64,000 nt of DNA from Nautilus pompilius (Eukaryota; Mollusca; Cephalopoda; Nautilida; Nautilidae). Shown piece after piece: positions 1-13,056 of this stretch (the stretch's first letter is position 1; every line of letters starts with the position of its first letter). Position numbers and translations under genes: made by a program. A model generated the notes under the pieces. It worked only from the letters and a program-made list of their open reading frames with translations, ran no database searches and was not told the DNA's origin. The stretch is taken from assembly GCA_018389105.1 (NCBI GenBank), contig JACATO010000624.1:1116001-1180000 (forward strand), written 5' to 3'.

Positions 1-2275
1 CCTTACCTTCATCGAGCTGTTTGTCAATAGACTTGTCTGTTTTATGTTTAAAGAGAGAATAATTCCGTATACTTCTGGCTGATATCATGTATCTCAATCC
101 CAAACAAAAAGCTGGCAAGATTGTAGTTCTAAAATCTGTTTATTACGCGTACTGGATATAAATTAATTTACAAAAACTGTTGCGAAAAGCGAAAAAGTCT
201 TTCATGCACAAGGCATTAAATACAACAAAGAGAAAATCTTATTATGTATATATCACCCAAAGACGCTTTTTAGTACATTAAGGATTAAATAAAGAGAAAT
301 TCTTCGTCCGCTGTCATCTTTGAGCAACGAGGTTTCTGAAATCAGCATTACTGTTACCAATATGATGTCATGAGGAACCTGAATCTGCTTTTATTATTAT
401 AAAGCTATGTGACACAGACTACGTGCTTTTGTCTTACGTAATTTGTTTTGAAGTCAAACAATGAAATTTCAAATTTTTGGATGCGATTTATTTATTTTTA
501 TTTTACAGCTGCATTTATAACTCTGTGGTGGATCGGGAGGTGAGCGCAAGGTGGGATATTCGGTAATCAAAGAACATTCTGCGTCATCCATCTACTTAAT
601 AAAATAAAAGCTGAAGCATTAAAAGTACTCGGTAAGATAGAAAATCGTTTGAAAATAGGGAACAGATAAAATTATAACTTTAAAAATCCCATTATATCGC
701 GCAAGCAAAACTTTCCTGAAAATGTTACACTTGCGCACATAAAGTCTAGATTTCAATAAAACTTGAAACGTTGTTTACCTTCTCGTTTGTATATCGTTCA
801 GTAAATAAAAAAGAGGTTTAAAAAAATATGACTCTTCACTTTAAAAAGAACTGTGTCAACTGTAAACGTGTTCTAAGTAGGCTTGAGCCCACCTGTTGAT
901 TTCCACCGCGTTAGTGCTTTTTCTAGTAACTTCTGCGTTAGGTGTACGTAATATATATATATATCCGCTCAGTCAGTAACGAAGTATTCTGTCCAGCTGG
1001 CACCTGACCATGATTATCCGCTAATGCTGACTTTTCTAGCTCACCAAGATTAGTCGATCTTCTGTATTATTCCAGTCCGGGTTTTAGTAGGCTTTTGTTT
1101 CACTAATAAACTTCTCACTATAGCCGTAAGTGTAACTACATATAGGGTTTTGCTTTTGGGTGCGATGTGTCAGCTAATTTTTAAAATTGTACACATGTGG
1201 AGGACCTTAGTTTTGACGTTTCTGTTGTTCATAATTTAATGTAATGTATGGAATTACAATTTTTAAAATCTTTTTCGTATTAGCTTCATTTGTTTGATTC
1301 TGTTTCCTTTCTGACTAGGCAGAATATCCATTCCTCACAAAACTGAATATCTGATGATTTTCCAGTTCAGTTTAGGCCAGGAAATGTTATATCTACTTTT
1401 TGTTCAATGGCATTTAACTCTCTTTTTGGGCCTCTCTGACGATGACTAGGTTCAGAGAGTCAGTAGTATCCAATGTTTTCTCTCCCTGTATATACTTCAC
1501 CGGTAATCATTGCCTTCTTTACTGGAAACCAAAATATTTAGGGCAGAAAGTTGGTTAGAGGTTTGCATCTCTACAATAAATTCGACAGATTGGTAATTTT
1601 TTAAAATGAACAGCTTTGCATTAAAATCAGGGTCGTGAGACATTCATTAAGTAAGGAAATTTCCCACCTTACCTTATACTTTCTCTAAAGAAAAGAACAC
1701 TGTTAACTTTCGATTCTTGTTTTAGATATTTCCATAATTGCTTTCAGTGCCACTACTCAGTCTTACTGACGTCACATTTTCTTTCCACCAGACACTTCGC
1801 CTTTACTAGTACAATCTCAGAAGTCAACATGCAAACAACAATGGAATGGCCGCTACATGAAAATCGAGACTATGGCGAAGCACGATATCATTCACCATAT
1901 CGTACGTTTAGTTTCTAGAAGATTACATCTGGATGTACCGACTGCAATATGACTGCAAACTGCAGTTTTAGCATGTAGTTGAATGTTGGTGATTCATCTT
2001 TCGTCGTGTTTTATTTGTTTGGGAAAAATGCATCTGCTCCGATGCTTTATGCTTTCATCGACCGCATTGAAGACTTTTACACAAGGTCTGCATGATTAAC
2101 AACAGAATACTTCAGAGCGGCAGATTTTTCGTATGCAGACAGTTTGGAATTATTTGATCAGACACACCGACGCTTGCTGAAGCTGAATGTCTGTCTATGT
2201 AATCTATAACGCAGACCCTCCTTCCCTACTGTAAAGTACATCCTAACCCAGGGAGATATTACTGAACCGATCAAC

Positions 2276-2278
<3 letters not shown>
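1..2278. other. AT-rich stretch with no recognisable gene
   Basis: No open frame of believable length or composition and no known repeat signature was seen. The only simple repeat is a short (TA)n run at about 951-964. It may be intergenic or intronic. Confidence 0.6.

Positions 2279-2345
<67 letters not shown>
2279..2345. repeat. (TC)n microsatellite, about 67 bp
   Basis: An uninterrupted TC dinucleotide run. It is a homopurine-homopyrimidine tract, the class that can form H-DNA triplexes. It creates a false minus-strand open frame of alternating Arg-Glu residues, which is not a gene. Confidence 0.98.
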
Positions 2346-2347
<2 letters not shown>

Positions 2348-5300
2348 ACACTACTTAATTGGGAACAAAAATGCATCCACCCTAGCAACAAGAAACAAGA
2401 ATCCCTGTTTAAAACAGGTCAGGACGGGTCCTCTCTCGCTCAGAACTATTTTAATTCTAGAATTCTAATAAAGGTGCAAAATCCGAATAACAACACGCAA
2501 AACTATGTGAATTACATCCACAGCGTCTGTTATCCGTTGAAACTGTTTTCAAATTTTAATTTATCGAAGACAAACCATAATTTTTATGCTTCTAAAAATT
2601 GCTTTTACGTCTGGCAGCTGACAAAAAACATCATCGCAAATTACAACTGATGAGTAAACGAAGGAAAGTAAAAAATATATATCATTGTGAAACTTTTCTT
2701 TATAATAATTCCATTGGCCGAAGTTTAGAATGGCCAGCCAGAATCCTTCTTAACCTAAAGAGTCTTGAGAGATTAACATAGCTTAAATTCAATCGTAAAT
2801 AATGTTTCTTTTTATGAAAGCAATTAAGACGAAGTTGCTATTTTTTCTGTTGTGCTGTTCCGGAAAAAAGATATATATATTTCCTATGATTATGTTAAAA
2901 CCATATTAGATATCAAGTTTATCCATCTTTATAAAATTGTACAAAAGTTACGCTCCTAGAAATCCAACAAACGTTGCTGTTTCTTACCTATTTATGTTAA
3001 TTAGATCGCGGTGTGAAAATATATTTTAACTCTACTTTTCATTTAATTTCGATTTAAAATTGCTATCATCATATTCTTATTAATGGTATACAAATAGTTA
3101 TCTTTTTAAAAATAATGCATCCGTCATACGTGAAGAGTTTCTTGTTCCCTTCTGTTTTTATAAATACTCTTTTCAACACTAAACGGTGGCGTGTGATGAA
3201 AATGCTAATGAAATAATTTCAAAAAAAGCAAAATTAAAACAATCTTCATAGATATTTTGTCACCTGCGTGTAAAAGGATGCTGAAAAGCTTCTGTGGGAA
3301 CCGTTATTTAAAATCGACTTCTTACAGTGGATAATTCGGGTTTTAGTCTGAAAAAATAAAATAAGGCTCAGATATCGTGCGCCCTGGCATCGATAATTTT
3401 TAACTTGATAATTTATTATCATTCTCTACTTTTAGTTTACAGCCTAGGTTTTACCGTAAAGTTACAGTATTACACACCTTGAAGTGCGTTCGCTGATGTT
3501 GTACTATAATTTAGTGTAATGTTGCATAATGCCCCATATTAAATATTTACGAGACTGTGAATGACTACTTAGAAATTCAGGTAAAAAAATCGTGTGGCTA
3601 TTTAAACAATCTGCAAATTTCCACGTGTTTCTTAAACAAAGAACGAAAGAGCAGATATAATACAAACGAGGAACTGTGGAGAGATTGGAGATTGAAAATT
3701 AAGCAAATTAAAGAGGTTTCTATACATGAACTTCAATATAAAAAAGGAACCTCGCCGAAGAATGTGCTGAGTTTATCTTCTATGATGTTATTTTATTTCA
3801 AATCTTAGTTTAAGATTTATATTCTTTACGGAAACTTTACCAAAGAAAATTATTTAACAGGTAGTATCATATTATAAAACATACTTCGAGGAAGAAACAG
3901 TCTTCCAAAACATATAAGATTAAACCTAGAGTAATATTTAAAGTCGAAACCACAACATACAGAAAACCCAAGGCTAGAAAAATTACTTTTGATGTTTTAT
4001 GTTTTTGTTTTTTTTTAAATCTAAGTTACACCTATATAAATTATGTCAGTAGACAGAAAACCATCTGTTTCAGTGCAGTCTGCTCTCTTAAGGGAGAATG
4101 TGAATGTAATAATATAGTAGTTTGTCTTGGAATTCATCATCAAAGCAGTCTATTAAAACAACGAAATTAGATTTTCCACGTGCATTTGCAAACAACAACA
4201 GTAATTTAATTTTTAAATTGTTTTAAATTTCCTTGCTCAATACATTTTTTTAAAATTTCACATTTTATTATTTTTTTTTAAAAGAAGAAAATTTTGCTAT
4301 TAGCAGTTATTTGCGGTTTTTCTGTCCTATCATTGGTATCAAATTAACAGGTAATTATTCAGCCAAATGTTTTCACAATTTGAAAGCGGTTAAATCCGTT
4401 GTTACTATAATCTCAGTCTTGAAAGTTATGTATTTATGTATTATTTAATTTGTTAATGCTATTTTGTTAATAATAATTGCATCCCTTGTATCTTTAATTC
4501 AGGTATTTACCTGAAACAATTTGCGTTAATTTGCAAAAATTCTCTAAACTACGTTTAGCTTCTCGCTATATGTTTAACCATACAAGACTAATTTACTTCA
4601 TTTCCACGCCAACAATTATTTGCTTTAACTATCGTCTAAAGACAAAATATCTGTTTCTACCTGCTTCGGCTGATCCTCAGCCTCGTGCATTTCCTGAAAG
4701 AATGCGGATGGTAGCCAACATAACTTGGAGAGATAATCATTCTTTTCCTCCGAATCAATTCAAAAAGTAGCATGAAATATTATAGCACTAGCAACTAATT
4801 AAACTGAGTACCGGTTCTTATTAATTAAGATCAGGGAGCATACTTCTAGTGGAGCAGAAACGCTACACGATTGATTACTTTACAGAGATAATTTTTCTGC
4901 ACGGTACGATGTCATTTTCTAACAATGAGAAATCCTGCTTTAGCTTCTAACGCGAAGCCGACTGAAATCAGATGTTACTAAGTTCTTGTGTCCTATTTCT
5001 TTAATATCCTTTCGTTTAAGCACTAACAGCAGCAGAGATTGTAATATAAAGAGAAGAACAAAAGGATAAAATTTCAATAATACTTAAATCAGTGTTCAGC
5101 CTGAATCGTCATGAATCTTTTCTAAGGTATAAATACTGTGTTAATTCATTTGTCTGTTTAAATATTAATACAAACACACTAATCATCAAAATGATTTTAA
5201 TAGAAACATCATTTTAAACAACAATTTTTGTAATTGTCTTATTAATCTCGATCACGTGTCCAGAGCATAAAGATGTACATTTTATCATGCCTGCGATCTC

Positions 5301-6781
5301 AGAAAGATCCTAAAATGGTGGGTAAATTTACCAAAGAGAGACTTCCATGGCAATATAATGTCGTGGTATTTGTTCTAGCCAGTATGCCATTTTGCAATTA
5401 AATTAGATTTAACAGTATTAAGAGAGTGCACAGATCTCCATATCTCCTATCCCATCTGTATGTCATTATATAGTGCTTTATATTTAATAAATGTCAGTCG
5501 CTCATTTTTTGTGTAAATTACTAGTAAATTCAAAGATATATACTTCAAGTGAGAACGTGAAAGTTTTGCCGAACTATGGCAAGGCCAACCAAATATCATT
5601 AACAGAAAGTTTAAAATATTATAACCTTTCTAATTATAGCCACAACATTGTAACCAGGTTTTTATTCGCCGTTATCTCGATACCGGAATGACGTCAAATC
5701 GACCACTTTACCGTTCTGCAGTAAAGGCTTTGATATTTTTGAGGTGTTAACGTCAATAATTCTGAAAGATTACTAGTGATTATAATCTAAAAATGTAGAA
5801 TTATATTAGAAATTTTCATCTAAAAGTGCCACTGACAATTACCGTTCAGATCACTGTTTTTGAAAGAGCCGACCACCTATTAAATGGTATTCTCGGTCCA
5901 ACATCCGTCTCTTCGTTGTCTGCAACTGCTCGTAGCGACCTATGCGATGCACGGACAGACTAGTGGTTATAATTAACAAAATCTCAACTCCAGTGATTTT
6001 ATTATCATTTCCAAATCTGCTATTATCAGGTGCTACTAAAATTACATGAAGGTGAACCCTATTTCCCTTGTATTTCCAGTAAAGTTTGAAGCACTTGTTT
6101 TTAACTTTTTCTTGTTGTTAGCAAGTACATTTTTTTTGTCGCTTGCTTCCTTCTTATGGAAAAAAGTACGTTTGACTTCTCAAAATCAGAGGGCAAATAA
6201 TTTCACAGACTTAATTAAAGAGAAAATAATGTTGAGACACTAATAGGATTTCACCTCTCTTTACTGCTAGCGCTCTAGCAGGTGGTCTCCGTACATCTTG
6301 TTCACCGTTTCTCTTGTCTGATTACGTCTCTGCCTCATTTTTTAAAATGAAACGCTTATATTTGTAAAATCCTCTACTTCCGTGTTTTCCGCCGACTCCT
6401 TTTCAGTAATTCTTCTTTACTTGGCGATTGAGGATCACACTGTTATCTCCCGCATTGTTTAATTACCGCCACGGTAACTCGAAGATGCTGATTTTTATAA
6501 TGCGAGATTTTTTTTTTCAAGCACACATTATTTTATGCCAATAATAATCATTTTTTTAATATTTAAAGCGGAACACAATCTTGCCATTTTTGGATTATCA
6601 TTAACATTCCCAATTTGATGTGCGGTGGCACCTGTGGAGAGCGTCACTGGAAAAAAGTCTAATTTGTATGCATTTTGTATTCGAGTGAAGACGCCGTGAG
6701 AGATAATGACTGGCTACATACTCTATTGTGTCATTTACGGTTTGATTATAATGTATTTAGAAACTGATTTTGCGCTAATGA
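2346..6781. other. AT-rich stretch with no recognisable gene
   Basis: Only short open frames (60-83 codons) of lysine-, asparagine- and phenylalanine-rich chance composition. No transposase, reverse transcriptase or tRNA-like motif was noticed. Confidence 0.55.
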
Positions 6782-6834
6782 ACACACACACACATACACA
6801 CACACACACGCGCGCGCGCGCGCGCGCACACACA
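6782..6834. repeat. Alternating purine-pyrimidine (CA)n-(CG)n-(CA)n tract
   Basis: A compound microsatellite: mostly CA dinucleotides with one TA, then about nine CG dinucleotides at roughly 6809-6827, then CA again. Strict purine-pyrimidine alternation holds for about 53 bp. Such tracts, above all with a CG core, are known to favour left-handed Z-DNA; that property is inferred here, not shown. Confidence 0.95.
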
Positions 6835-9800
6835 ATCTTTTTCCGTTTTAAAACATTCAATAGATCTCAGGGATGATGCACTACATTTGTGAAGAATCGG
6901 CTAAAGTATGATGTCACGTTATATAATAAAATAGAAAAACGAGTTATTTTTTTCTTTTCTTCTCTTTGCGTATATCCTCATCTTTTTAATTATATCAATA
7001 CAAAAAAATTTAAAGTAATAATAAATTCTATACATTTGTAAATCAGTTTCTTGTAGGAATGAGTGTTCTTTCACATTTCATACTACGAAAGTTTTTAATA
7101 GTATGAAAAATAACTATTTTTAGTTCCTTCATATAGTACAGAAAGAAGTTCCTATATGTAAAATATTTTCAGCGATATTTTTATTATTGATAATTATAAT
7201 AAAACTAATTATTTTATAGTAAATTATACTATAATTTTCATAATAAATGCTTCATAAAACAACTGTAACATAATTATTACTTGCGAAATTTTAAAATATC
7301 AATGAATTTCATATTAATATAAGTTTTAAGAATTTTGTCTTTTAGATACTTTATTTACAATGTTATGCAATGGCACGGCTCGCTACAGAGGGACCTTTAA
7401 ACAGACTAACAATATGCAATACTGTGAACTGATATTATGCAAGAATAAGAATAACGACTTTAGTGAATGCACCAAATGGCCATAATCTATGATTAAAGTC
7501 GAGAACTATTTATAAATAATAATTGCTAATGTTTTTAAAATGTAATTATATTCCATACTATATTTTATTAGACGTTAATAATAAAAAATACAGAGTACAG
7601 CAGACGGTAATTTCGATAAAAATTCTAAAGCCAGCGACAGCATAGACAGTAGAGCAGTTATTCACCACAACTGTTTTACTGACTATGCAAGTATTAAATT
7701 TAACCAGATAATTAGTTTAACAAACCTGTAATTCTTCTTAAAAAAGTATTTAAAAAAACGTGTGACTGCAATATTAGTTGACCGCACCAGTTTTGGGTTT
7801 ACTAGCAAGAAAAATCCGTTTAGGCGCGTGGAGTTAACTAGATTATATTTTGATTATATTTGTAATAATTATTTCAGTTAATTTTTCGTTTTGTTTTCTA
7901 AACAACCAATTAATGCACTTGCTTGCTGCACGTGAACAGCATCAGTTAATAGGTTAGTAGGTGACTGCCATTATTTCCTCAAGTTTGCAAATTTTAAAAT
8001 GAAATATATTATTTTATTATGCCATATATTTTCAGTCTAAACAGCGGGTACGTTAACAAAGTACTAATAACTAATATCCTGTGCGTACCAACACAAGCTG
8101 ACAGATAATGACACCAGCCCTAAGTGTCATACGTTTTTGCAAAGTTAAAAAAAACAAAAACTTACGAATATTTTTTGAGCTAACTACCTACCAACCGCCT
8201 TCTTACTTAAAGTGTTAGGTGTCGTTAATTACTAGAAATAGACTGCCTAAAATACTGTATCATGCTTGCGAAAGGCTTTAGTCATTGACATATGCAAAGT
8301 TTACAGCTCAAGGAAATATAGTGCCTCTGCTATTACAAAATATTATTTGTTGAGGAAAATATTTAGTATGGATTATGTTATTAATTGATCTATCAACATT
8401 TTGTAGCACGAAGATCCTGTACTTTGTTTAGCATTAACTCAAGAAAGTTTTGTATCAGGTATTGTCAGGAGTCTCCCTATATCCGGACGAAAGCTTTCTT
8501 TAATTCCAAAATATTCCCAGCACATGGACGTCGTGTTCCCAGATGAAGATCTAGATGCAACCACATGCGCTCGATTAGATTTACATCGGGTCTTATAAGA
8601 AGTAAAATACATAGATGTCACAGGAGAGACGTGGCATATAGCAGCGGGCATCAAATCTCGACAAATACCAACTATGTTTTTCTACCAGGTAAGATTGTAG
8701 AACACTACTTACTGTAGGGCTGAAGACGCTGGAGTTGAACAGTTCTTTTCACCCAAGTGAGAGATCCCGAAACATTTATTCCTTTTGGAATGAATGACAC
8801 TTTTATACGTATGTAGTGCCACTGCCGAAATTCAGTGTCTCGGGTCGTTTTGTCGCAACAGTAATATTGACATCTGTAAAATTTACGATAATGCTGGCAA
8901 CAGATCCTTAGCTAAATAGAGAAATATCACAAGATCCTCCGGTTTTCAGTAAGGTGATAGTGCACGCTGCATGTATACGCCTAGTTTATATAAAAACACA
9001 CGTGAACTATGGTCAGAAGAACGTATTTTTGTGGGCAGCCAATTTAATGTGGTAGAGCAGAGGATTCATCATCCATGGGATTTCTAATTTTCGTGACTGC
9101 TATTGACAGTAATTGACAATCTATTCGCGACAATTTTATTTTACTACTTTATTTTTATCTTCGATAACCGTCGGAAGTGTTTAGATAACTTATAACTATA
9201 AAATGTGTACTGTGCTAGGTCATGAACGATACATCTCGTCATTAGTCCTGGCAAAATCAGTATTGGTGGGATTCCAATTCTTCTAAGTCGATGAATTTAT
9301 TTAAGTATTACAAGCTCGGTAGATGGAACTTATCAAAACTCCCTAATAAAAATTTTCATTTTAAGATCTGAAAGCAAACTTCAGTTTTCTACCAACTTTG
9401 GTATACGCGTGTATCTAGAAGATAAGAAGAAAAGTACTGACCACTAGCCATCATCGCAACCAATTTCTGACAGCAAGAATAATTGCTAATGGCGATAATG
9501 ATACTTAACAGAGACGAATAAGTGATCATATAGGGAAAGGAGAAAAAGAAGAAAAACACAACATTAAAAGATAGGATTCATCTTAGAAAGTCTAGGAAAA
9601 ACCTTTTCTTTACAGACAGCTAATTAATCGCTAATCGCAATTTTTCTGCAATATTTAATATCTCAACCTTTAGGGTTTGTTGTAAAAGTGTACATTGCTT
9701 TTTTTTGGTTGTGCGGTTGGTAAAGTGATACAAATTGATTGAAATTTTACAAAAGAGTGATATTAATATATTTAGCAGCGCCACCCAGTTCCATGATTGC

Positions 9801-9880
9801 ATCTGTTGATAGACGAGGAATTTGAAGCACACTACTAAGATAAATATTTAATACGTTGCAAGAAAATAATCTGATCGGAA
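6835..9880. other. AT-rich stretch with no recognisable gene
   Basis: No convincing coding or repeat-family signal. The 21 bp at 7352-7372 recur exactly at 32752-32772 (listed separately). Confidence 0.5.
7352..7372 (+). repeat. 21-bp exact repeat, copy 1 of 2
   Basis: The sequence starts TATTTACAATG and ends TTATGCAATG, and is identical to 32752-32772 on the same strand. The flanks of the two copies do not align obviously by eye. It could be the remains of a diverged dispersed repeat or a coincidence helped by AT-rich composition. Confidence 0.5.
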
Positions 9881-9884
9881 GGAT

Positions 9885-10020
9885 TTCCAGTTTGATCTCC
9901 TGAGTCTATCGACCTGAATCCCACATAACTTTTGTGGAACAAACTAGTTAGAAGATTCTAGGAAAAGGTTCCGACTATTGTCCAAAAGCTAAAGCAACTA
10001 CTTGCAAAAGAAACGGAAGT
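9885..10020 (+). mobile_element. Tc1-like transposase C-terminal fragment (degenerate)
   Basis: The plus-strand translation contains SIDLNPT followed, after a stop, by LLWNKLVRRF, and then EKVPTIVQKLKQLL. This resembles the SPDLNPIELLWDELDR region near the C-terminus of Tc1/mariner-superfamily transposases, just before and after the third catalytic acidic residue. Stop codons interrupt it and no N-terminal part was found directly upstream, so it is a short dead fragment. It lies 550 bp upstream of another Tc1-like remnant on the same strand, but that one keeps its own C-terminus, so the two are probably different copies. The match is short, hence moderate confidence. Confidence 0.5.
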
Positions 10021-10223
10021 TAGTTAGAAGGCTATATTTTGACAAGTTTCTGTGGTTAATATTTGAAATGGTAAAGACAACCGCTAATGATTTATTAATT
10101 TGTATACATGATCTATCAAAGTTTCCACGGATTTTTTAAGGAACGACGCATTTTCATAAAGAAAACAATATTTAGTAGAGTAAAGAATGCTCATCGTAGG
10201 TTTGCTGCAGATTTGATGAACAC

Positions 10224-10229
<6 letters not shown>

Positions 10230-10264
<35 letters not shown>
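10230..10264. repeat. (GT)n microsatellite, about 35 bp
   Basis: A GT dinucleotide run, followed directly by ACACAT. Together they make a small GTGTGT/ACACAC inverted junction. The tract accounts for a minus-strand open frame rich in alternating Thr-His. Confidence 0.97.
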
Positions 10265-10266
<2 letters not shown>

Positions 10267-10569
10267 ACATACAATATTTGAAATAATTATATGAACGGAA
10301 GTATAAAATGCAAGTAAAACTGATGAATCACATCTCATGTATGAAAATAAAATGCTTCATAGCACAGTCATCCGTTCATGTATTACGTTGCTGCGATTTT
10401 GTTGTCAGACAAAATGTTGAAATATGCCAACCTGCAGGACTACAAACGTATAAGCAATGATATCATCGTAGTGTGGCGAATACTGCAGCTTTTGCAAAGG
10501 AAATATCACTTGAAAATGGTATAGAGATCAAATTATTAGCTACACTTCATGTTACAGATGCTGTACATA

Positions 10570-11435
10570 AGACTTTGACATGAAACTGGTACTGTTGACA
10601 ATAGATGCGTTCGAGGAAAAAGCTCCAAACTTTCCAAAGTGATGTTAAGTACCTCAGGGTATGTTCTTTATGTGATAGACAACGAGCCAATAGAGATCTT
10701 GCAAATGATTTAGCTGAAAATACAGGAGTTAATGTTTCTTCAAGAACAGTAAATTGTGCATTAATGCAAGGTTGTTTTATTGGAATTGCAGCTGTCTATA
10801 TAATCTTTGCTGAAAAGAAGCATCCAAGTGGCAAGACTGGTAAACAGCGGGATGACCACACCTGGAAGAAGGTGGTCTTTACAAATGAGTTTAGGTTTGA
10901 ACTGCTTGGCAGTAACCAACAGCAGTTTGTTCGAAGACAGTGTACAACAGATACAATGAAATATCCGATGGTGAATCAATACAAGTGTGGGGCTACCTAT
11001 CAGTCATGGCTGCAGGTGATTTGCATAAAATCAAAGATATACTGACTTCCGAATGATACAGATTGGTTCTCACCCATGATGCCATTAACCCTAAGGAAGA
11101 CATCTCACTTGGCAGAAATTCACCTTCCAACAAAACAATGACCAAAACATGCAGACAACGTCATGAAATGCTATATAAAATCTAATGATGACTTTGGAAC
11201 ACTTACAAAGGTGCTTTAGTAAACGCAAATCCTAATATAAACATCAATGAAGGAAGGTATATAGAGTTATGTGGCTACTGAGAAATTCAAACGGAAACAA
11301 AACACCCTGGATGAATTGTGGACAGTGACAGGATATTTCGAACAACATTATGCAGTCATACATTGATAACCTGTTAGGAAGCATGAAAACCAGATATCGT
11401 GCCCTATATAAAGTAAATAGCGTACATACTAAATA
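10570..11435 (+). mobile_element. Tc1-like transposase remnant (Tc1/mariner DNA transposon)
   Basis: A decayed coding region of a cut-and-paste Tc1/mariner transposon. Successive plus-strand segments match the family in order: ETGTVDNR (start of the linker between the paired DNA-binding domains), LCDRQRANRDLANDLAENTG with VNVSSRTVN (second helix-turn-helix), WKKVVFTNEFRFELLGSNQQ with FVRRQ (the region around the first catalytic Asp, where the usual FTDES reads FTNEF), GDLHKIKDI, FTFQQNNDQ (degenerate FxQQDNDPKH, second catalytic Asp replaced), and near the end a segment like the usual IDSMPRRxxAVIKAxGGHTKY, reading IDNLLGSMKTRYRALYKVNS then VHTK-stop. The longest uninterrupted frame is 10605-11045 (146 codons, family usually about 340). 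Several frame changes, stops and altered catalytic residues show it is inactive. Terminal inverted repeats were not identified, so the outer limits are those of the coding remnant only. Confidence 0.88.
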
Positions 11436-12725
11436 GTAATCTATTGTACAACTTATTCCACCGAAGAATTTAAAATTATAACATTAGAAACTACATTTAA
11501 TGTTGTATATTAATAAATATTATTAATCAATTGCATGTTATGAGTTTGTAGTTTATTCATTTTGATGATAAACAGTTAGATTATTAAAGTGAATGATTAA
11601 AAGCAGATTATTAGCATGACTGACATTTATGTTTTTAATAATAAATAGAAATGGCAAAAGAAATAATACCATAGACTGGAATTCTAATGAATGTTAAATG
11701 TAAATTTAATACGTGTTTATAAAACATTTTAGATTTGGGTCCCTACTTTTGAATGGAAATGGGTCCATTCAGTTTGTGATCTCAGAGAAATAAACAGCCA
11801 CACCAATAAGTTCGTGTTTTTACAGTTGCCAAAGCTTGTATCAGACAAACTTCGCGCCTGTGTATACATGAATGTTTCCCTGAGTTTGCAAAAAAAATAC
11901 TTATAGATGAATTTTAATTGCTAAGTAACTGAAATGCTTTGTAATTTTTTGTCATAACATCCCTATTTTCATCCGAAAGGAAACCCAGGTTGCATTCAGG
12001 TTCAAAATAAAGGTTGTTCTACCTAAAAGGGGTAAGAGGGATAAAATAAGGCCATACCTGTTGAGCCGACTTCAGTTGTCGATTTTTCTCAGAAGACTGG
12101 TCCGCACACTTCTCTTCGATGATTACAGGTATTCAAAAGCGCTGGTAAACATGAAATCACCGTTTTGAAAATCCGAGTCCACTAATCTTCTTAACTGGTT
12201 AGCAGGATTCTTCGATGCTACGTAGGTAACTATCGAAAATAAGCCAGATCTGTTGTTATCGTTTCTAAAAAAAAACAGGTAAAGCACAGCTGAGCCAAGA
12301 GTGAAAACGTTTAGGAGGAAGGTTTGTTTCATGTTCGTTCTTCATGCAACTCCACGTCACAAAACAAAACAAAAACAAAGAAAATCATCACAATATATAT
12401 ACACACACGCGATTAATTAATTCTGGTAAAAAGTACACATAATAGCAAATAAGACGATACTTGTATGTACGTTAACGGCATGACAATGTCTTTTGTTTCC
12501 TATATACTTCTTTAAATGAAATAAAAGTAAACTTTGGTTTACTGTCTGTTTATAGAGGAGTATTTATACAAAAAAGCTGATTTAAAAAATTGAAAAAGCA
12601 AATTTGTTTGTTTTCATCCCTGTCTAGTATGGGGTTTGGGATGTAGACAATGAAGATGATAAAGTAGGAAAAATACACGTGGAAACCAACTATAGAAATT
12701 ATATAGCACCCTCACATATGCACTC
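11436..12725. other. Stretch with no recognisable gene
   Basis: AT-rich flank of the Tc1-like remnant; any right-hand terminal repeat of that element would lie near its start but was not recognised. A 69-codon minus-strand frame at 12123-12332 has no recognised similarity. Confidence 0.45.
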
Positions 12726-13056
12726 ATGTGCGGAAGTGTTCAGACTGTAGATAGACGCAGAGTTAGAGGTAGGCCTATTTTCACCATGGCGGACCGTCAC
12801 CGAGTTGGAAGCGGCTCCCCGGATCCTACCACGCTTTCCAAGAACGAATCTACCAAAAATCTCTACGAAAACGTTTTATTTTCCAATGTGGGAGGAAACC
12901 AGAGAGCCCACAACAGATCCACTCAGCTTGCTATCGAGAAAAGACCATGACGGAGAGGCTACACCAAACAAAATCTTTCCCTCAGGGAATCTAACTGTGG
13001 TTCTCCAGCGTCCAGTAAGCTAACCACGGGACCGCTGCGCCCCCGACCCTAAACGC
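12726..13056 (-). mobile_element. tRNA-derived SINE (minus strand)
   Basis: Read on the minus strand, the element begins near 13056 with a tRNA-like head: GGGGGCGCAGCGG, then TGGTTAGCTTACTGG (RNA polymerase III A box, 13012-13026 on plus), then AGTTAGATTCC (degenerate B box, 12986-12996). A tRNA-unrelated body follows down to about 12726. The block is clearly richer in GC and CpG than its surroundings, as expected for an insertion. The two overlapping open frames inside it (72-74 codons) are not treated as genes. Precise ends and target-site duplications were not found. A diverged B box and lack of a seen second copy in the window limit certainty. Confidence 0.6.

Noticed and set aside
2158-2391. 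Minus-strand frame with a long Arg-Glu repeat
   Set aside because: It is produced entirely by the (TC)n microsatellite; the same applies to the plus-strand Arg-Glu frame at 29149-29343.
10084-10338. Minus-strand 84-codon frame with Thr-His repeats
   Set aside because: Driven by the (GT)n microsatellite; flanking residues show no family similarity.
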